Counted from the first letter of the stretch, positions 23,221 to 35,579 are shown. The stretch: 64,000 bases of DNA from Triatoma infestans (GCA_011037195.1 JAAEAF010003344.1:138056-202055), one strand, 5' to 3'. Translations and numbers: made by a program. Notes: a model not told the origin generated them from the letters alone.

Positions 23221-24065
23221 AAGTAAAATTGAATATTATATGCTATATTCGATATCTTGAATATCGAATTCATGAACGAGAAAATATTTCAATACAAGAG
23301 GCATGTTTTGTTAAATTTATTTTTTAGATATTTACATGGCCGTAAATATGTTGGAATAAATTATAATTTAAAATTGATATATTGTTTGTATTTGCTGGTT
23401 ATTTACCATATAAATATTTATCTTTAATATTTATATTAATAAATTTTATTTTGCCCTAAAATTTCTCCGGTTTTTGTTTGAGCTTATAAAACTTGTAAAA
23501 TGATTTTTGCATATTTGCATTAAATTTCAGTGTTAAAATATTGCACATTAAATTTCAAACAGTGTTTTATAATGTCTGTTCTTATAATAATGTTTAATAA
23601 ATATTTATATTCAAATCACATTATGTTTACACTATTTTAGTTTAATATGAAGCCCTTGATATAAGCTACATTTCGTGACGTTATCAAATTGTATTGTCAT
23701 ATATTTCACCTTTGTTTCGTCATGTGAAACAAATATTAGATCGCTCATGTGGGCCGTCGTATTTTGTTCTATTTTAGGATCGATGTGGGTGGTTAAACAT
23801 CAGTATTTTATCCCTGTTATTTTCTCATGTGTCTTAAAAAATTTATATTAACTTTACTTTCGAAGGATTTTTATATCCATTTGTCAAGTTTAAAACTTTT
23901 TCATACTCTCTCTCGTCATGTGTGAGAGTATGTGTGTTTGTTTATGTATTGATATGCGTTTTTTACGTGATCTGTGTAACCTCACCAGGGAGGTAATTAA
24001 ACCTGTTTCATTTCAATTACATTTTTAAAATAATCTTCATCATTCCTTAATTGTGAAATATTTTT

Positions 24066-24400
24066 ATTATTTTTGCTGAAACGCTACAAAGCCTCTATTT
24101 GAGCCCAGCTGGCGCACTATTTGATTTACCTTCAGTCACTCATCTTCGTCCATTGGCGTACGAACACTTTTTACTTACCGCCAAGCTGAGCGTCACTTTT
24201 CGCCATTATTGCACTACTTTCTTTTGTATTTAATCTTCATTATTCAGGTTATTGTTGATGGTCCTCCGATCTGGAAATTGACACTCGACTTCATGGAAAC
24301 GGACTTGGAACTTGCTGTCCGACCATATGGTCCGTCCACTTGGCGTGAAAGCTCGAGCATGCTGGCTTGCTATATTTTCTCCATGGCGGAGCTACCATAA
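24066..24400 (+). pseudogene. Coding-like stretch in two frames, unrecognised
   Basis: Two adjacent plus-strand frames both read like protein. One spans 24066-24233 (FAETLQSLYLSPAGALFDLP onward) and the other 24248-24400 (VIVDGPPIWKLTLDFMETDL onward), ending in TAA. They differ by a frameshift. A 15-base gap is too short for an intron, although an acceptor-like tatttaatcttcattattcag precedes the second part. AATAAA follows at 24507-24512. Base composition is more GC-rich than the surroundings. The likeliest reading is a frameshifted gene or transposon fragment. Alternatively the second part alone is a terminal exon. Confidence 0.3.
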
Positions 24401-25149
24401 TTGATTTGGATTGGGTTGCAGATAGCAACAGGCCTATTCTGCTCTAAGCTCTGTGCGGAGCGTTTAAAAAATTACGGTATTGTGGACATTGGTGGTTGAA
24501 GATCTCAATAAAGAAAGGTTTATGTGTTTGTTATTTCTTAATGGTATTTTTTGTTACGCCCAGGTCTTCATTCCAGTTTTTTTATTTTTGGATGTTAACC
24601 TTTCTGCACTATATATATATATATACCAGAAATACATGTTTTTAGGTTACCTGAATATGAAATTTTTTTTTTTAAGAAAATGGTCTATTCGTATGTATAG
24701 TCTAAAAATTTTTTTATCGTATTCAGATCATGTATTTCTTCTGTAAACAACTCAATTTCGAAAATTTGGCAGCATAGCAATACTTGCACGTACCAGGGAG
24801 TAAGAGAAAATTAATAAAATTTATAGGATATTCCATGTAAGAATCATAAGAGATTCTTTTGGTCAAAATCCTAATAAAATTCCTTTTACCTTGATTTGCT
24901 AATTACGTATGTACAGAGACCTATCACTTTTATTTGGATCGATTTCCAGGCAAAGTGGATTTTGGCGCTTTTCCTGAGTGAGTTTGTTTACTAACGTGCC
25001 ATCTAGCATCAATATTATGTACACTAAACATTTTGTAAAAATATCAAATCAGCAGAAAATTTGTGATTATATTTATGAGAATTGAGATAAAAATCGATGT
25101 ATGTTTCACAATGTGGGGGGGAGATGAGAAAAAAATCAGTATTTTTATT

Positions 25150-25480
25150 TTTTACTTTCTCTTGGTCCTAAAACGAAAATTCTAAAGCTCAAACTTGATA
25201 TTGTGTCCACCGCATCTGACACCAAGTTTTCGGACAAAATTCATCAATCGGAAATGCCACTTTACCGATTTTTGTTTTTTTTTTTTTGCGTTTTGCCTTG
25301 TAAACGGCTTTAATGATTTTCTTTAAACTTCGTATAATATCTATCCATGTAAATACTTAGTTTTATTTGTCGTATTTTCTAGGAAAACTTGATTTTTGAG
25401 GGTTCTGGGGGATACAGTAGCCCTACAGTTCCTCTAAAATACCTACTACTTAAATTAAATTTATGGGCCTAACAATTTTT
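25150..25480 (+). mobile_element. Family M fragment
   Basis: TACTTTCTCTTGGTCC left end joined to AGCTCAAACTTGATATTG and one module (AATCGGAAATGCCACTTTAC). Internal left part deleted. Truncated by a SINE. Confidence 0.6.
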
Positions 25481-25487
25481 TTTTTTT

Positions 25488-25701
25488 TAATTTAAAGCGC
25501 GTAAATATCTATGATCATTTGTGTTCGAAGCCGGCCGCCGGACAGTGTTCTCTCGTTACAGACAACACTGCCAATTACCGGACAGTGAGCTTTAGAAGAG
25601 GCACCTAGTAAGAGAAAATCTATAGGACAGACAGCTGGACTAAAACCCGGGACTCTCACGTGTTAGTTCAGGCGCGGTTACCACTGAGCTAATACATTTC
25701 C
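25488..25701 (-). mobile_element. SINE copy, reverse
   Basis: TTAATTTAAAGCGCGTAAAT tail, GACAACACTGCCAATTACCG body, a mutated B box (GGACTAAAACCCGGGAC) and the inverse A box CCACTGAGCTA. Confidence 0.75.
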
Positions 25702-25807
25702 TGGGGCCCAATCCTTATATAATTACAACATTACAAACATTGCTGGAATTCCAAATTTACCCAAAGTGTAACTTCTTTATAGAATAGGTTTTTCGAGTTT
25801 TTTTTTT

Positions 25808-26772
25808 TTTTACTTCCTCTCACTCTTAGTAAGAGGAAGTATTGTAGTCGTGTCAAATTTTCGATATCGAGTTTTCACCGGAAATATCCGTTTTGAGATC
25901 CGGGGAGTCCAAAATAGTGGTTTTGAGCAAATGGTCTGTGTGAATGTATGTGAACAGCCTAGCTCAAAAACGAAAACCGTAGAAAGTTGAAACTTGATAT
26001 TCCGTTTAGGCATCACCACGCGATCTGACGGTACGTTATCTGTCAAAATTCCTCAACCGAAGTACCACTTTACTAGTTGGTTATTTTACTTTTTTGCGTT
26101 TTTCACAAAAATGGCTCCAAAGATTTTCTTCAAACTTAGTGTATCAACTAAACATACAAAGATCTACAACTTTTATTTAAAACATTTCTCTGGTAAAATT
26201 CATTTAAGGGCACTTTTGGGGGTGGGGCGGGGTTAGGTTTTTATCTGAAGTGCTATTTCAGTTTATTAGACACTTCTGTCATCTAAATAATGTTAATTAC
26301 AATTAAATATGTTGTTAAAATTCCGAGTTTGAAAAAAAAAATCGGATGACCGGAAGTGCGTTTACTTTACCACTTTACTAAATGATTTTTTCATTTTTTC
26401 GCGATTTTTTCAATTAACTGGATCTAACGATTTTCTTGAAACTTCCCAAATAAACTACACATACAAAGATCTCCAACTTTTAATTAAAACATTTCTCTGG
26501 AAAAATTTCATTTAAAGGCACTTTTAGGGGAGGGGTGGGGTTATGTTTTTGTCTAAAGTGCTATCACAGTTGATTATACAATTCTATCATCTAAACAAAA
26601 TTAATTAGAAATAAATAGTCAAAATTCCGAGTTTCAAGAATATTAGTAAACCGGAAGTGCGCTTTTACTGAAACAGTTTTTTTCAGTTTTCGACGAATTT
26701 CATTAAATTTAGTAATTATAAAATTTGTCAGTTATAATTGTGAGAACTGATGAGAGTTTCACACCAGATTTA
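25808..26772 (+). mobile_element. Family M, full-length copy
   Basis: Left hairpin ACTTCCTCTCACTCTTAGTA, then GTAGTCGTGTCAAATTTTCG. Modules lie at about 26059, 26350 and 26652, with a decayed right end (GAGAACTGATGAGAGTTTCA). Confidence 0.78.
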
Positions 26773-27664
26773 TTAAACAACAGGAATGCTAACTACAGAT
26801 ATAAACCTATGAATGTTAAAAAATACTTTTTAAATAGTTATGGCGTTAAATTAGAAATACGAGTATATGGGGTAAGTTCTGTTATTATCACGTTCTTCAC
26901 CTCCCTCCCCTACCTTCTTGGGGTAGTTGGCTGGTACTTGTCCCTCACCCCCACCACCTTGTTAGTCAAATAAATGAAATTTGTCATTTTATATATAGAG
27001 AACTGTCATTATAGTATATAAGAGATTTCTCTTTAAATTCTGGAGATATAACTGAGCATTGTAAACTGTAGGTTTCTGTTTATTGCTGATAAAGAGCTTA
27101 AAGTATTCAATACTTCCTTTTCAGTGGAATATACCTGTTATAATTGGTTGTTTTCAGTGTTTCATTTCTGCAACCCACAATAAATTTAATACGAATTATG
27201 TGGATGAATGGTTCTATTTATTTATTGTTATAACGGCTCTTATTATACTTTAAGTTGGTAGAAGATTTCATGTCATTGTTGTATTATTATATACCGCGAC
27301 TTGTTGAATGGTGAATTATTTTCATTTCAATGGGAACGGCCTTAATCATTTTGCTTCCAAATTTAACTTTTTAATACTTATTTTTTTTTTTGATTACCGA
27401 TTAGCTTCAAAATTGACTTCTCTCTGACGAAAAGTTATTGGTATGATGTGTTGTAGTGTAGTGGTAGCTTGTAGTGGCTTGAACGGTTTAGTGAAAGGGC
27501 TTGTAAGTATATATGTTTAAGAGAGAAGTAATAAGAATAATTAAGAAAACACTGGTAGATTAAATTAAATATATTCTTTAAAGATATTTAAATGCTATTC
27601 AATAACACAGCAATATGCTTATTAATTTACTGAAATTAGTTGGAATAAACTCTTATGTTATAAC
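26773..27664. other. Non-M sequence 3' of gene 1
   Basis: Likely gene 1 3' UTR and flank. A short stretch at 27430-27600 resembles 63770-63960 (AAGGGCTTGTAAGTATATAT against GGGGCTTGTGAGTATGTATG, then GAGAGAA..AGATTAAA). No convincing gene on the plus strand. Confidence 0.4.
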
Positions 27665-27771
27665 TTAAACTGCCACTGATTCTAAGAGAGCAAAAAACAA
27701 GTGTTCTGCTTGAATGTCTGTTTTAGACTGTGTTGAAGGAATGTCTTCTAATTGTTTGTTCAAATCTTCCC
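27665..27771 (-). CDS. Gene 1, terminal coding exon with stop
   Basis: A strong acceptor (taccccttcttctcacag) precedes 107 nt that begin with two bases completing a Gly codon and end at TAA. The 34 encoded residues (EDLNKQLEDIPSTQSKTDIQ onward, ending in a hydrophobic LFFALLESVAV) are acidic and hydrophilic, then amphipathic. Joined to the upstream exon the phase is exact (1 to 1). The total coding length over the four exons is 465 nt. I see no clean AATAAA close behind the stop. Confidence 0.5.
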
Positions 27772-28020
27772 CTGTGAGAAGAAGGGGTAGACAATGCTAA
27801 CAAGGTTCATGAACTTTCCTGTAACTGTACTTCTTCTACCTGGGTTACCCTTTTGCCACCAAGCTCGCATTTTTCTCATAATTTTCTTCAGTTAAAATAG
27901 ATATAATATTTCTTACATCCATCACACTGACCATGGCGAAAATAATATTTCTTCAAGTCCTCTCAAATAACTCCATCGATACGGGAATAAATTATATTAA
28001 TAACTTGTACCCTTAGATTT

Positions 28021-28178
28021 TTTTCTTCCTAGGAGCCTCTACAGCTCACTGTTCGGTGATGGACAGGGTTGTCTGTAGCGAGAGAACACTGTTCGGAGAC
28101 CGGCAGTGTACGAGAAGGCTCCGGGCGCTAATGACCATAGATGTTGAAGCGCCTTAAATTAAAAAAAAATATAAAAAA
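28021..28178 (+). mobile_element. SINE copy, 5' truncated
   Basis: TTTTCTTCCTAGGAGCCTCT through GGCTCCGGGCGCTAATGACC to GCGCCTTAAATTAAAAAAAA. It lies in the last intron of putative gene 1. Confidence 0.75.
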
Positions 28179-28283
28179 AATAACTTGTAATTAATTATCT
28201 ATGAGTTCTATAGCAGTAAGAAACCGATTGCGTAAAGCTGAGAGCAAAAGAAATAGGTCTGTCTCCTTCTGTTGTAACCCTAC

Positions 28284-28406
28284 CTGCGACCACTTCTAGC
28301 TCTCCGACAATATTATTCCCCCCATGGTCCCTAAAATGTACGATTTGCTCGAGAAGCCGCAAAACGTGACAGACCACGTATCGTACGCTATGTTCTACTT
28401 CCGCAA
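28284..28406 (-). CDS. Gene 1, third coding exon
   Basis: The exon lies between acceptor cacatcag and donor GTAGGG and is 123 nt long, phase 1 to phase 1. It encodes about 41 residues (AEVEHSVRYVVCHVLRLLEQ onward, then an Asp/Gly/Asn-rich turn and GELEVVA). The charge and hydrophobic pattern suggests an amphipathic helix followed by a short strand. The frame stays open past the donor to about 28195, so intron retention would add about 30 residues. The 0.5 kb intron that follows contains a 5'-truncated SINE at 28021-28178. Confidence 0.5.
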
Positions 28407-29197
28407 CTGATGTGAACGGCATCATCAAAAGAAATTAGTACCATTTTTCTGTTGTAACCAAATAAAATAATCGTAACGATAAAACTAAATGTGGAATTAA
28501 AAAAAAAAATAATAATGATTACTCACGCTGTCTGTCCCAAACCAGAAAGCCACACTACATGAATTTCTACTGTTTTCAACGTTTATTCCCAATAAAGTTA
28601 GGAGTTTTTGTGATTAAAATATTGTAAATAACATTTTTTTTATTAGTTATAAACATAAATTACCGAAGGACTGAGTTATTTGTGTTTTTATATAGAAAAA
28701 TCAATAAATGTCTCATTATTTTTTATTTTATGGTTGAATGTTATTATTAGCGATTTTATCGAAACATTAAAATTTGCCTAGTTGAAAGCCGGTGTGATTA
28801 CATTTAATCTCTAGAGATTAAAAAAACTTTTTTACACTCTAAAGATTAAAATAGAGTGTTAAAAGAGCGAAAGAAATACGGGCAACACTACAACACTGTG
28901 ACACTCGCCCAACACTCATAACACTAGAACAAACAGAGCCTGCAGAGGATTAGTTTTACACACACACACAAAACACACCCACATTACACATAGACTCTCA
29001 CTTTCACGTCCATATTGTTTTTTCACTTTACAATCGACTATGTACACTTTTACTAAAAACATAGATATTATCATTCGCAACACACAATAGATCTTTTATT
29101 TCATAATCGATTTAATTTTATAGCAAACCACTTCATTTATCTACAATATTGTGCTAATTATTAGTTCAAAAACTTTACAAATTTTATTTTTTTAAAT

Positions 29198-29302
29198 TTT
29201 AATTTAAGTAGTGTCAACACGAAGTCTTCTCAGTGCATTCATTGCCCATTACCGGCCAGTGAGCTGTAGAGGGCTCGTAGGAAGAGGAAATCTAAAGACA
29301 TC
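29198..29302 (-). mobile_element. SINE fragment, reverse
   Basis: TAATTTAAGTAGTGTCAACA, CCGGCCAGTGAGCTGTAGAG and GTAGGAAGAGGAAATCTAAA. Tail and body are present; the head is missing. Confidence 0.65.
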
Positions 29303-29367
29303 TTTCTAAGCGTAAAGTTATAAGTTCTACTTTTTAAACGACTTTTTTTTTTGTAATTATAGTTACA

Positions 29368-30665
29368 AGTCAACAAAAAGTCTGGTGTGAAACACTTACA
29401 CAACTTTTTCTTACTGCACTTTACAAAATAATAATTGCAATAGGTTTGAGAGAGGAGGGTAGTTAGGTTAGATAGATAAAAAACTAGAAGTATGGGTGAA
29501 CACTTTATAATACAAAAGTAGGCATAAACTGCCTGGACTTTACACTAAAATATATAAAATGGTAGGGAGAGGTAAAGAGAAAGAGGATGATGACGCGTTG
29601 TGACTGCTGTATGAACTCTGCTGCAAAACTATCGGTAGACTTCCTTCAATGGCTGACACAGCTGTATTTAAACAGTTTCTCCCACTCTAGTCGTCTGGCC
29701 TAAACTAGAGAGTAATCCTGTCTCTCTCTCTCTGCTTTGGATTCCTCTCTTCGGATCCTATTACAATAATTGAAACATTGAACTTCTAAGAAAAAAAAAA
29801 AGGTTTCAAACCAACATGATACTAACTTTAATGAAATCCTTCGGTGTTTTTATTGACCAAATCGCGAAAATTAAAAAAAAAGAAAACTGTTCTGTAAAAA
29901 CGCACTTTCGGTTTACTCATTAAAAAAAAAAAAAACTCTGAAGTTTGGTAGTCTAATTATTTCTAATTAAGTAAATTTTGTTTAGATGGTAGAATTTAAA
30001 TAATCAACTAAGATAGCAGCACTTTAAAGGAAAACATAAACCCGCCCATACCACAAAAGCCCCCCTTCTCTAATGACTTTATCCCGGAGAAATGTTGCAA
30101 ATAAAAGTTTTAGCTCTTTATATGTACAGTTCACGTACCTAATTTTATGAACATCATTGGAGCCGTTTTAGAGAAAATAGCAGAAAACTGAAAAAAAGAA
30201 AGAAAAGAAATCTGTTCAGTAAAAACGCACTTCCGCTCGTAATTTCAACAACAAGATTTATTTCTAATTAATATTATTTAGATGATAGAATCGTGTACTA
30301 AAATTAGATGGAACTTTTTAGGGAACCATAACATCCCACCCTTCTTCCTAAAAGTCTTTTAGGAAGAAGGAAGTCTTTTAGGAATTTTTCTGGAGAATTG
30401 TTTCCCGATAAAAGTTTTATTTTTTAACATTGATGTTGTATAGTGGTTGTATGAAGTTTAATAATGAAAAATTGTTGAAACAGTTTTCGAGACAAATCAC
30501 AGAAACTGAAAGAAGAAACTATTCAGTAAAGTCGCAGTTCCGGTTGATGGATTTTGCTCGAAGTCTTCATGTCTATTGCGATGGTGTTTTCTTGCCTAAT
30601 AGAATATCAGTTTGAGCTTCCTGTGATTTCCTATTTTCGAGATATTCTGTTAACTCACACACAGA
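29368..30665 (-). mobile_element. Family M copy, reverse, interrupted
   Basis: GTCTGGTGTGAAACACTTAC, then the LTR/TIR-like insertion 29420-29770. Modules follow near 29905, 30230 and 30538 (about 300 bp apart), ending in AAGTCTTCATGTCTATTGCG. Confidence 0.65.
29420..29770 (+). mobile_element. Single-arm relative of the 15-kb foldback
   Basis: This shares GCCTGGACTTTACAC, ACACAGCTGTATTTAAACAG, TTTCTCCCACTCTAG and the terminal CGGATCCTATTACA with the arms at 15.2-15.85 kb. It splits a reverse M copy and is flanked by AATAATT on both sides, which suggests a 7-bp target duplication. Ends resembling TG...CA make it LTR-like or TIR-like. Confidence 0.6.
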
Positions 30666-30943
30666 TAAGTAAGACAAAAGTATTTTTTACTACACTATCA
30701 CATTAACTGGTCTATACCTTTTATGATTTTGCTCTTTTGGCTGGACTTAATATATATATATGATATCAGTAAGAGTTTTGATTATAAAGTAAATGAAAAA
30801 AAACAATTCTTTGTTTAGATGATGTATTAATAACAATATATATATATATTTTTTTAGTGTATAAATTTAAAATAATAAAAGTGAACAACCATAACTTGTT
30901 TGCGATATACTTCCGTAGGATTTTGTCTAGTGGTGACAGTCAC

Positions 30944-31013
30944 ATACATGTTTCCGTTTAGGTCTATTATCTAGTATTTCTCCGCGATTTGAGTTCGTCA
31001 ATGTGCTTGTCAT
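30944..31013 (-). CDS. Gene 1, second coding exon (basic linker)
   Basis: The exon is preceded by a long polypyrimidine tract ending in tttttttccag, one of the best acceptors in the window. It encodes about 23 residues beginning MTSTLTNSNRGE and ending in a basic run (RPKRKHV). Two donors are possible. GTGACT after 30944 leaves phase 1, which fits the next exon. GTATGT after 30948 leaves phase 0, which does not. The ATG at the exon start could also serve as a start codon in an alternative transcript, giving a form without the membrane segment. No family is recognised. Confidence 0.5.
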
Positions 31014-31234
31014 CTGGAAAAAAACAAAAAAAAACAATTTAAAAGGGAAAAATCTTGATATGGAATATTCACATGTTTTTCACTTACTCATTTAATTTAA
31101 AAAAAGATATATATATAAAATTCTATGCTTACAGAAGTTTAGTTGGGCTGGCCATAGAAAAGGTGGTAGGGATACTGTATTTAAATCTGGAGTAGACATT
31201 GTGGCCGCCCTGTATTTCAACCGACATTAATTTA

Positions 31235-32258
31235 AAATAAATCTAACTGACAGCAACCTGAGAGCCCCCCCCCCATAAAAACTTCTCTAAAAAGAACATT
31301 TTTTAGAAAAATATTCCACTTAAAAAAAGATACGTTTATATCTACACAATTAGTATTCCAACTTTAAAGAAAATCAATTCTGTAAAGCCGCACTTCTGGT
31401 CAACCGATTTTTCTACAAAATTGGAATTCTAGCAATTTTTCTAATCTTTATATTTATATTATATATGAAGTAGAACCATATATTATATATTGAACTGGTT
31501 AGTTTCAATCACTCCGGCCTCCAAGCAGTGTTCTCCAGCTATAGACAACACTGCCCAGCACCGGATAGTGAGTTGTAGAGGCTCCTAGGAAGAGAAAATC
31601 TAAGGACAGCATGCTGGATTCGAACCGGGGCCTCCGCGTTGCTAGTCCAGCGCTACCACTGAGCTAATCCCTTGGCTTACGCCAATTAACTAGGGACGGA
31701 GACCCTAGATTGTGTACTGTGTTTGTTCTTGTCTGTAAAGAGTGGAGTGTATGTAATTTAAGTGTATCATGTACTGTTCTGACGAAGTGCATGGAGTACT
31801 GAGCTATGGTAACCCATGGGGTCGCTACTTCCCAAGTAACTGCATGCAACAGATATTCCTTGCGGGCCAGATACCCCGTAAAAAATCAAATTACCTAGAA
31901 AAATGTTTCAAAGAAAAATATGTTAGGTAAATATGGACGTAGATAGTATACAAAATTTGTAGAAAATCGTTGGAGCCATTTTTGAAAAACTGAAAATCAA
32001 AGCATTCAGTACGATGGACAAAGCACTTCCGGTTGATGGATATTGCCCGAACTCTTCGTGTCAAATGCGGTGGTAGTATCTAAACATTTTGAGTATCCTA
32101 CACAAAAACACTCAGAAACAGAAAAATTCACTGAAAACATTTTTTTTTCGAACTCAGGGGACCTCAAAACATATATTTCCGGTGAATACTAAATTTCAAA
32201 AATTTGATACAATCACAATAATTAACTCTTACTAGAAGTAATAACAAGAGAAAGTAAT
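31235..32258 (-). mobile_element. Family M copy, reverse, interrupted by SINE
   Basis: GCACTTCTGGTCAACCGATT, AGCACTTCCGGTTGATGGAT and ATATTTCCGGTGAATACTAA, closing on TAACTCTTACTAGAAGTAAT. Confidence 0.6.
31502..31672 (-). mobile_element. SINE copy, reverse, tail truncated
   Basis: GACAACACTGCCCAGCACCG, GAGGCTCCTAGGAAGAGAAA, GGATTCGAACCGGGGCCTCC and CCACTGAGCTAATCCC. Body, B box and A box are present; the 3' tail is missing. It splits a reverse M copy. Confidence 0.75.
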
Positions 32259-32854
32259 AAAAAAATAGATATTGATAGATAAAATATAATCTAAATTAAA
32301 CTTGCACAAATAGGTGGTAACATTTTTAGAGAGTTTCTCTTATCAAAAACTCTTTTATACGTTCCATGTCAGTCCCTTGTGTAATGGAGATATCTGGGTG
32401 TCAGGTAGCAAGTAATGAACTACTTTATTCTATTGTAATTAAATGTTAACTTACAAAATTTACACCAAACAGTTAATTTAGAGATAGAGTGACGTGAGAA
32501 ATGAAGATTTAGCGATCTAGATAGATAGATAGAAAGAGAGAGTATATTGTAGCAGGTTCGTCGAGAATAAACTGTTGGCGTAGGCTGTTTAATGATGATA
32601 ATGATGTTCATTGGTTTAATGATCTATTCATGTTGCAGGTTTAGACGATCGATGATTATTAATGATACTAAACATTAATCGGTCTCTTTTTATATGGAAA
32701 TTCCAGTGAGTCGGGCGGAGCAGTTCTCTTGCGGATGTGTGATATGTCGTCATACTTAGTTAGACATAGTTGTCGTCAAAGTAGTGGCCGATGTTTTGGT
32801 TCTTCATTTTGACATTATATTAAAAAATTCCACATTTTTCCTCCTTCCAAAAAA

Positions 32855-33461
32855 AAAATTCTGGTGTGAAGCATTCACACGACTTTCACAAATCGCAATT
32901 ATACAATTTAATGGACTTTCTCAAAAATTATAGTATCATAAACTCTTAAGGACTGCTATAAAAAAGGTTACCACGTTCGTATACCTGAGTATATTTTGTA
33001 TGTAGACAGAAGCGCCCTCGTTAACCAATAAATCCTCATATCAGCACTTTAAATTTTAACCTAACTCACAAGCCCCCCCTCCCACAACCCCCCCACAATC
33101 CCATTAAAATCAGTATTTCCGGAAAAATGTTTCAAATAAAAGTATTTTTATTTTGTACAGTTAATTTTCAAAGAAAATACCTTATAATCATTTTCGAGAA
33201 CACTGCCAAATAAGTCGAAAGCCAAAGCTGTGAAGGTCGCATTTCCGGTTAGTCGATTTTGCTTCAAATTTCTAATTCTAACAATGTTTTTAATGTCTTT
33301 TAGTATTATATAAGTAATAAGAACCATAAGTATTTTTGTGACCATTTACCAAGAACATTTTTTTCGTACTTACGGGACCTCAAAATTTGTATTTCCGGAA
33401 AAAACTCTTATTCGAAAATCTGATTGTGATCTCACGATCGCAATACTTCCGTTTTTATATA
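32855..33461 (-). mobile_element. Family M copy, reverse, Tc1 target
   Basis: TTCTGGTGTGAAGCATTCAC to GATCGCAATACTTCCG, at whose end the Tc1 element inserted. Confidence 0.65.
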
Positions 33462-35004
33462 CACTGGCGGTCACAAAAATCGGCGCACTTTGAATTTCGT
33501 CGTTATTTCTCGTCTAACAGAAGAAAATTTGTAATTTCTTTTTACCTAATTATAGTCCGATAAATTCTGTATGTAGGATACCACAAATAAAGGGAAAATC
33601 AATAAAACTTCATTGAAAAAAAAAATCTATAATGTAAAATAAATCAAATGAACATTTGTAAACAACACTTTTAAACAAAAAATAAACACCTCTCTATTTT
33701 TTTAATTAATGAAATTTGAGTCTCTAGTATCGAGTGTTGCCTCCCCTTGCTTGTATAACGGCCTATACTCTTGTAGGCATACTGCGAATAAGGTTGGCTA
33801 CCCGATCTTGAGGAATTTGATCCCATTGATACCAACGCAGTCCTCAGCTCTTGGAAGTCACATGGAGGGTTCTGTTGTCGACGGATGGACCTCCCAAGCT
33901 GGTCCCAAAGATGCTCGATAGGATTGAGGTCCGGGCTGCGAGCTGGCCACTCCAAGGTGCGGACACCAACCTCATCCAGGTAGTCCCGTACAACATTTGC
34001 AATGTGCGGCCGGGCATTATCCTGCATAAAAAGGAAATGGGGGCCAATAAACGAGCCAAAAGGAATCATATATTCCTCGAGGATGTCGGTGATGTACGTG
34101 TGTGCATTGAGCGTCGGCCATCGGAACACATGGAGGTCTGTCGTTGCCTCTAAACATATTCCACCCCAAACCATCACCGAACCTCCTCCAAATTGCACTC
34201 TTCCCGCTATATTGTTATGAGCAGATCGCTCACCTGGTCTTCTCCACACTCGAACTCGTCCGTCTTCACCATATAGGGTATATCTGGACTCGTCAGAAAA
34301 CAGAACAGAGGGCCAATCACCTTCAGTCCAGGAGGCATGTTCTCTACAAAAGTGGAGGCGAGCTGCTCGGTGTACTGCAGTGAGTAGAGGGCCGGAAGCG
34401 GGGACCCCAATATGCATGTTAAGTTCAGCAAGCCTTCTCCGTACTGTTCGCGGGCTAATATCTGTACCCCGAACGACACGCAGTTCTCAACAGATGTCTG
34501 GAAGCGGTTTCTGAGGGTCTGCATAACAACGAAGCGATCATCAGCTGGACCGGTCGCTCTTGGACGGTCTGATCCCGGCCTCCTAGTGTACCTTCTTGTC
34601 TCCCGGTATCTCTGGACTGCCGCCGAACCGTTGTTTCGGGCAGCTCGAGGACTCTGGCCGCGTATCGCTGCCTTCGGCCGTCCTCAACCAAAGCAATAAT
34701 CCGAGCGACTACCACGGTATCCAAAACCATTTTACTTTCTTAAAAATATTGTTTTTCAAGAAACAAAAAGCACTACTGAAAATTCAATACGACTGAATAT
34801 GTAATTGGAGACAAACTGATAAAGTTCATATTTTATTTATCGTTAATCCTAGAGAGAATTATGAACTTTTCCCCAAAGGATTAAAGCATAGTAATGCCCT
34901 TTGACCTGTCATATACCTGTTATTACTTCAGGCTCAAAAATATTTCTCTAATCTGCACATTTTACGTAAAATTCATGGTGTGCCGGTTTTTTTGACCGCC
35001 AGTG
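33462..35004 (-). mobile_element. Complete Tc1-like transposon, inactivated
   Basis: The element is 1543 bp with terminal inverted repeats starting CACTGGCGGTCA (33462 onward and, inverted, up to 35004), flanked by TA on both sides. Inverted similarity continues for about 30 bases. Length and target fit Tc1/mariner. The transposase lies on the minus strand (34730-33724). The element has landed at the left end of a reverse family M copy, inside the large first intron of putative gene 1. Confidence 0.92.
33724..34730 (-). pseudogene. Tc1 transposase pseudogene (DD34E)
   Basis: The product would be a Tc1-family DDE transposase that cuts and pastes at TA sites. An N-terminal paired-type helix-turn-helix region starts at 34730 (MVLDTVVVARIIALVEDG). 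The catalytic part retains FSDES, MQDNARPH and SPDLNPIEHLWD. Exactly 34 residues separate the second Asp and the Glu, so DD34E. The frame is broken between the HTH region and the linker (about 34.53 kb) and near 34.48 kb. It is broken again after the catalytic Glu (about 33.83 kb). A TAG at 33763-33765, one transition from CAG, lies 13 codons before the expected end. The catalytic core is intact but no full protein can be made. Confidence 0.9.
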
Positions 35005-35579
35005 TATATATAAACTAGTCCGACTTTTTTTTTATTACAAATACCATAGAGTATTTATCGTATTTTGTAGTATTTATAGTATTTATTAACAGATATCAAC
35101 CTTCCCTACGGAAGGGAACGCACTCTGGTTTAGGATTTGAAACGTGTTTGAAAGATTATATACGTTCAAGGGGTGTTATAATGATTTACATTTCTAATCA
35201 CTTTTTAATTTTCTTACCTAGCAAAAACCATGTGAATAGTTATTGCAAAATAGATGACCTTCACAGAGATGTAAATATCAAAGATGACCGATTTCTACGC
35301 AATTCTGAGTTATTGACTTAGAAAGAAATGAAAACGGTCGGTTCGGGTTATGTATTGTTGATGTCTGTTAATGCTAATTGAATCTAATTGAAAGTGAGGG
35401 ATTATTATGTAGACTGCGAAACGCCCCTCGGTAACTGAATGAGGTCTACTTAGTACGGAGTTTAGCTCTTCATCTTTAATTGTAACTTTCGTTAGGCTTT
35501 ATTATATGTGGCGTATAACGAGTTACTTTATATAACGAGTAATTCTTAAACATTGCTAAGTATATTTGATTAAAAAATA

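Noticed and set aside
27440..27510. Short plus-strand frame MMCCSVVVACSGLNGLVKGL ending at GTAAGT, as a first exon
   Set aside because: The similar segment at 63.8 kb is not open in this frame. The reading is probably chance in a repeated non-coding sequence.
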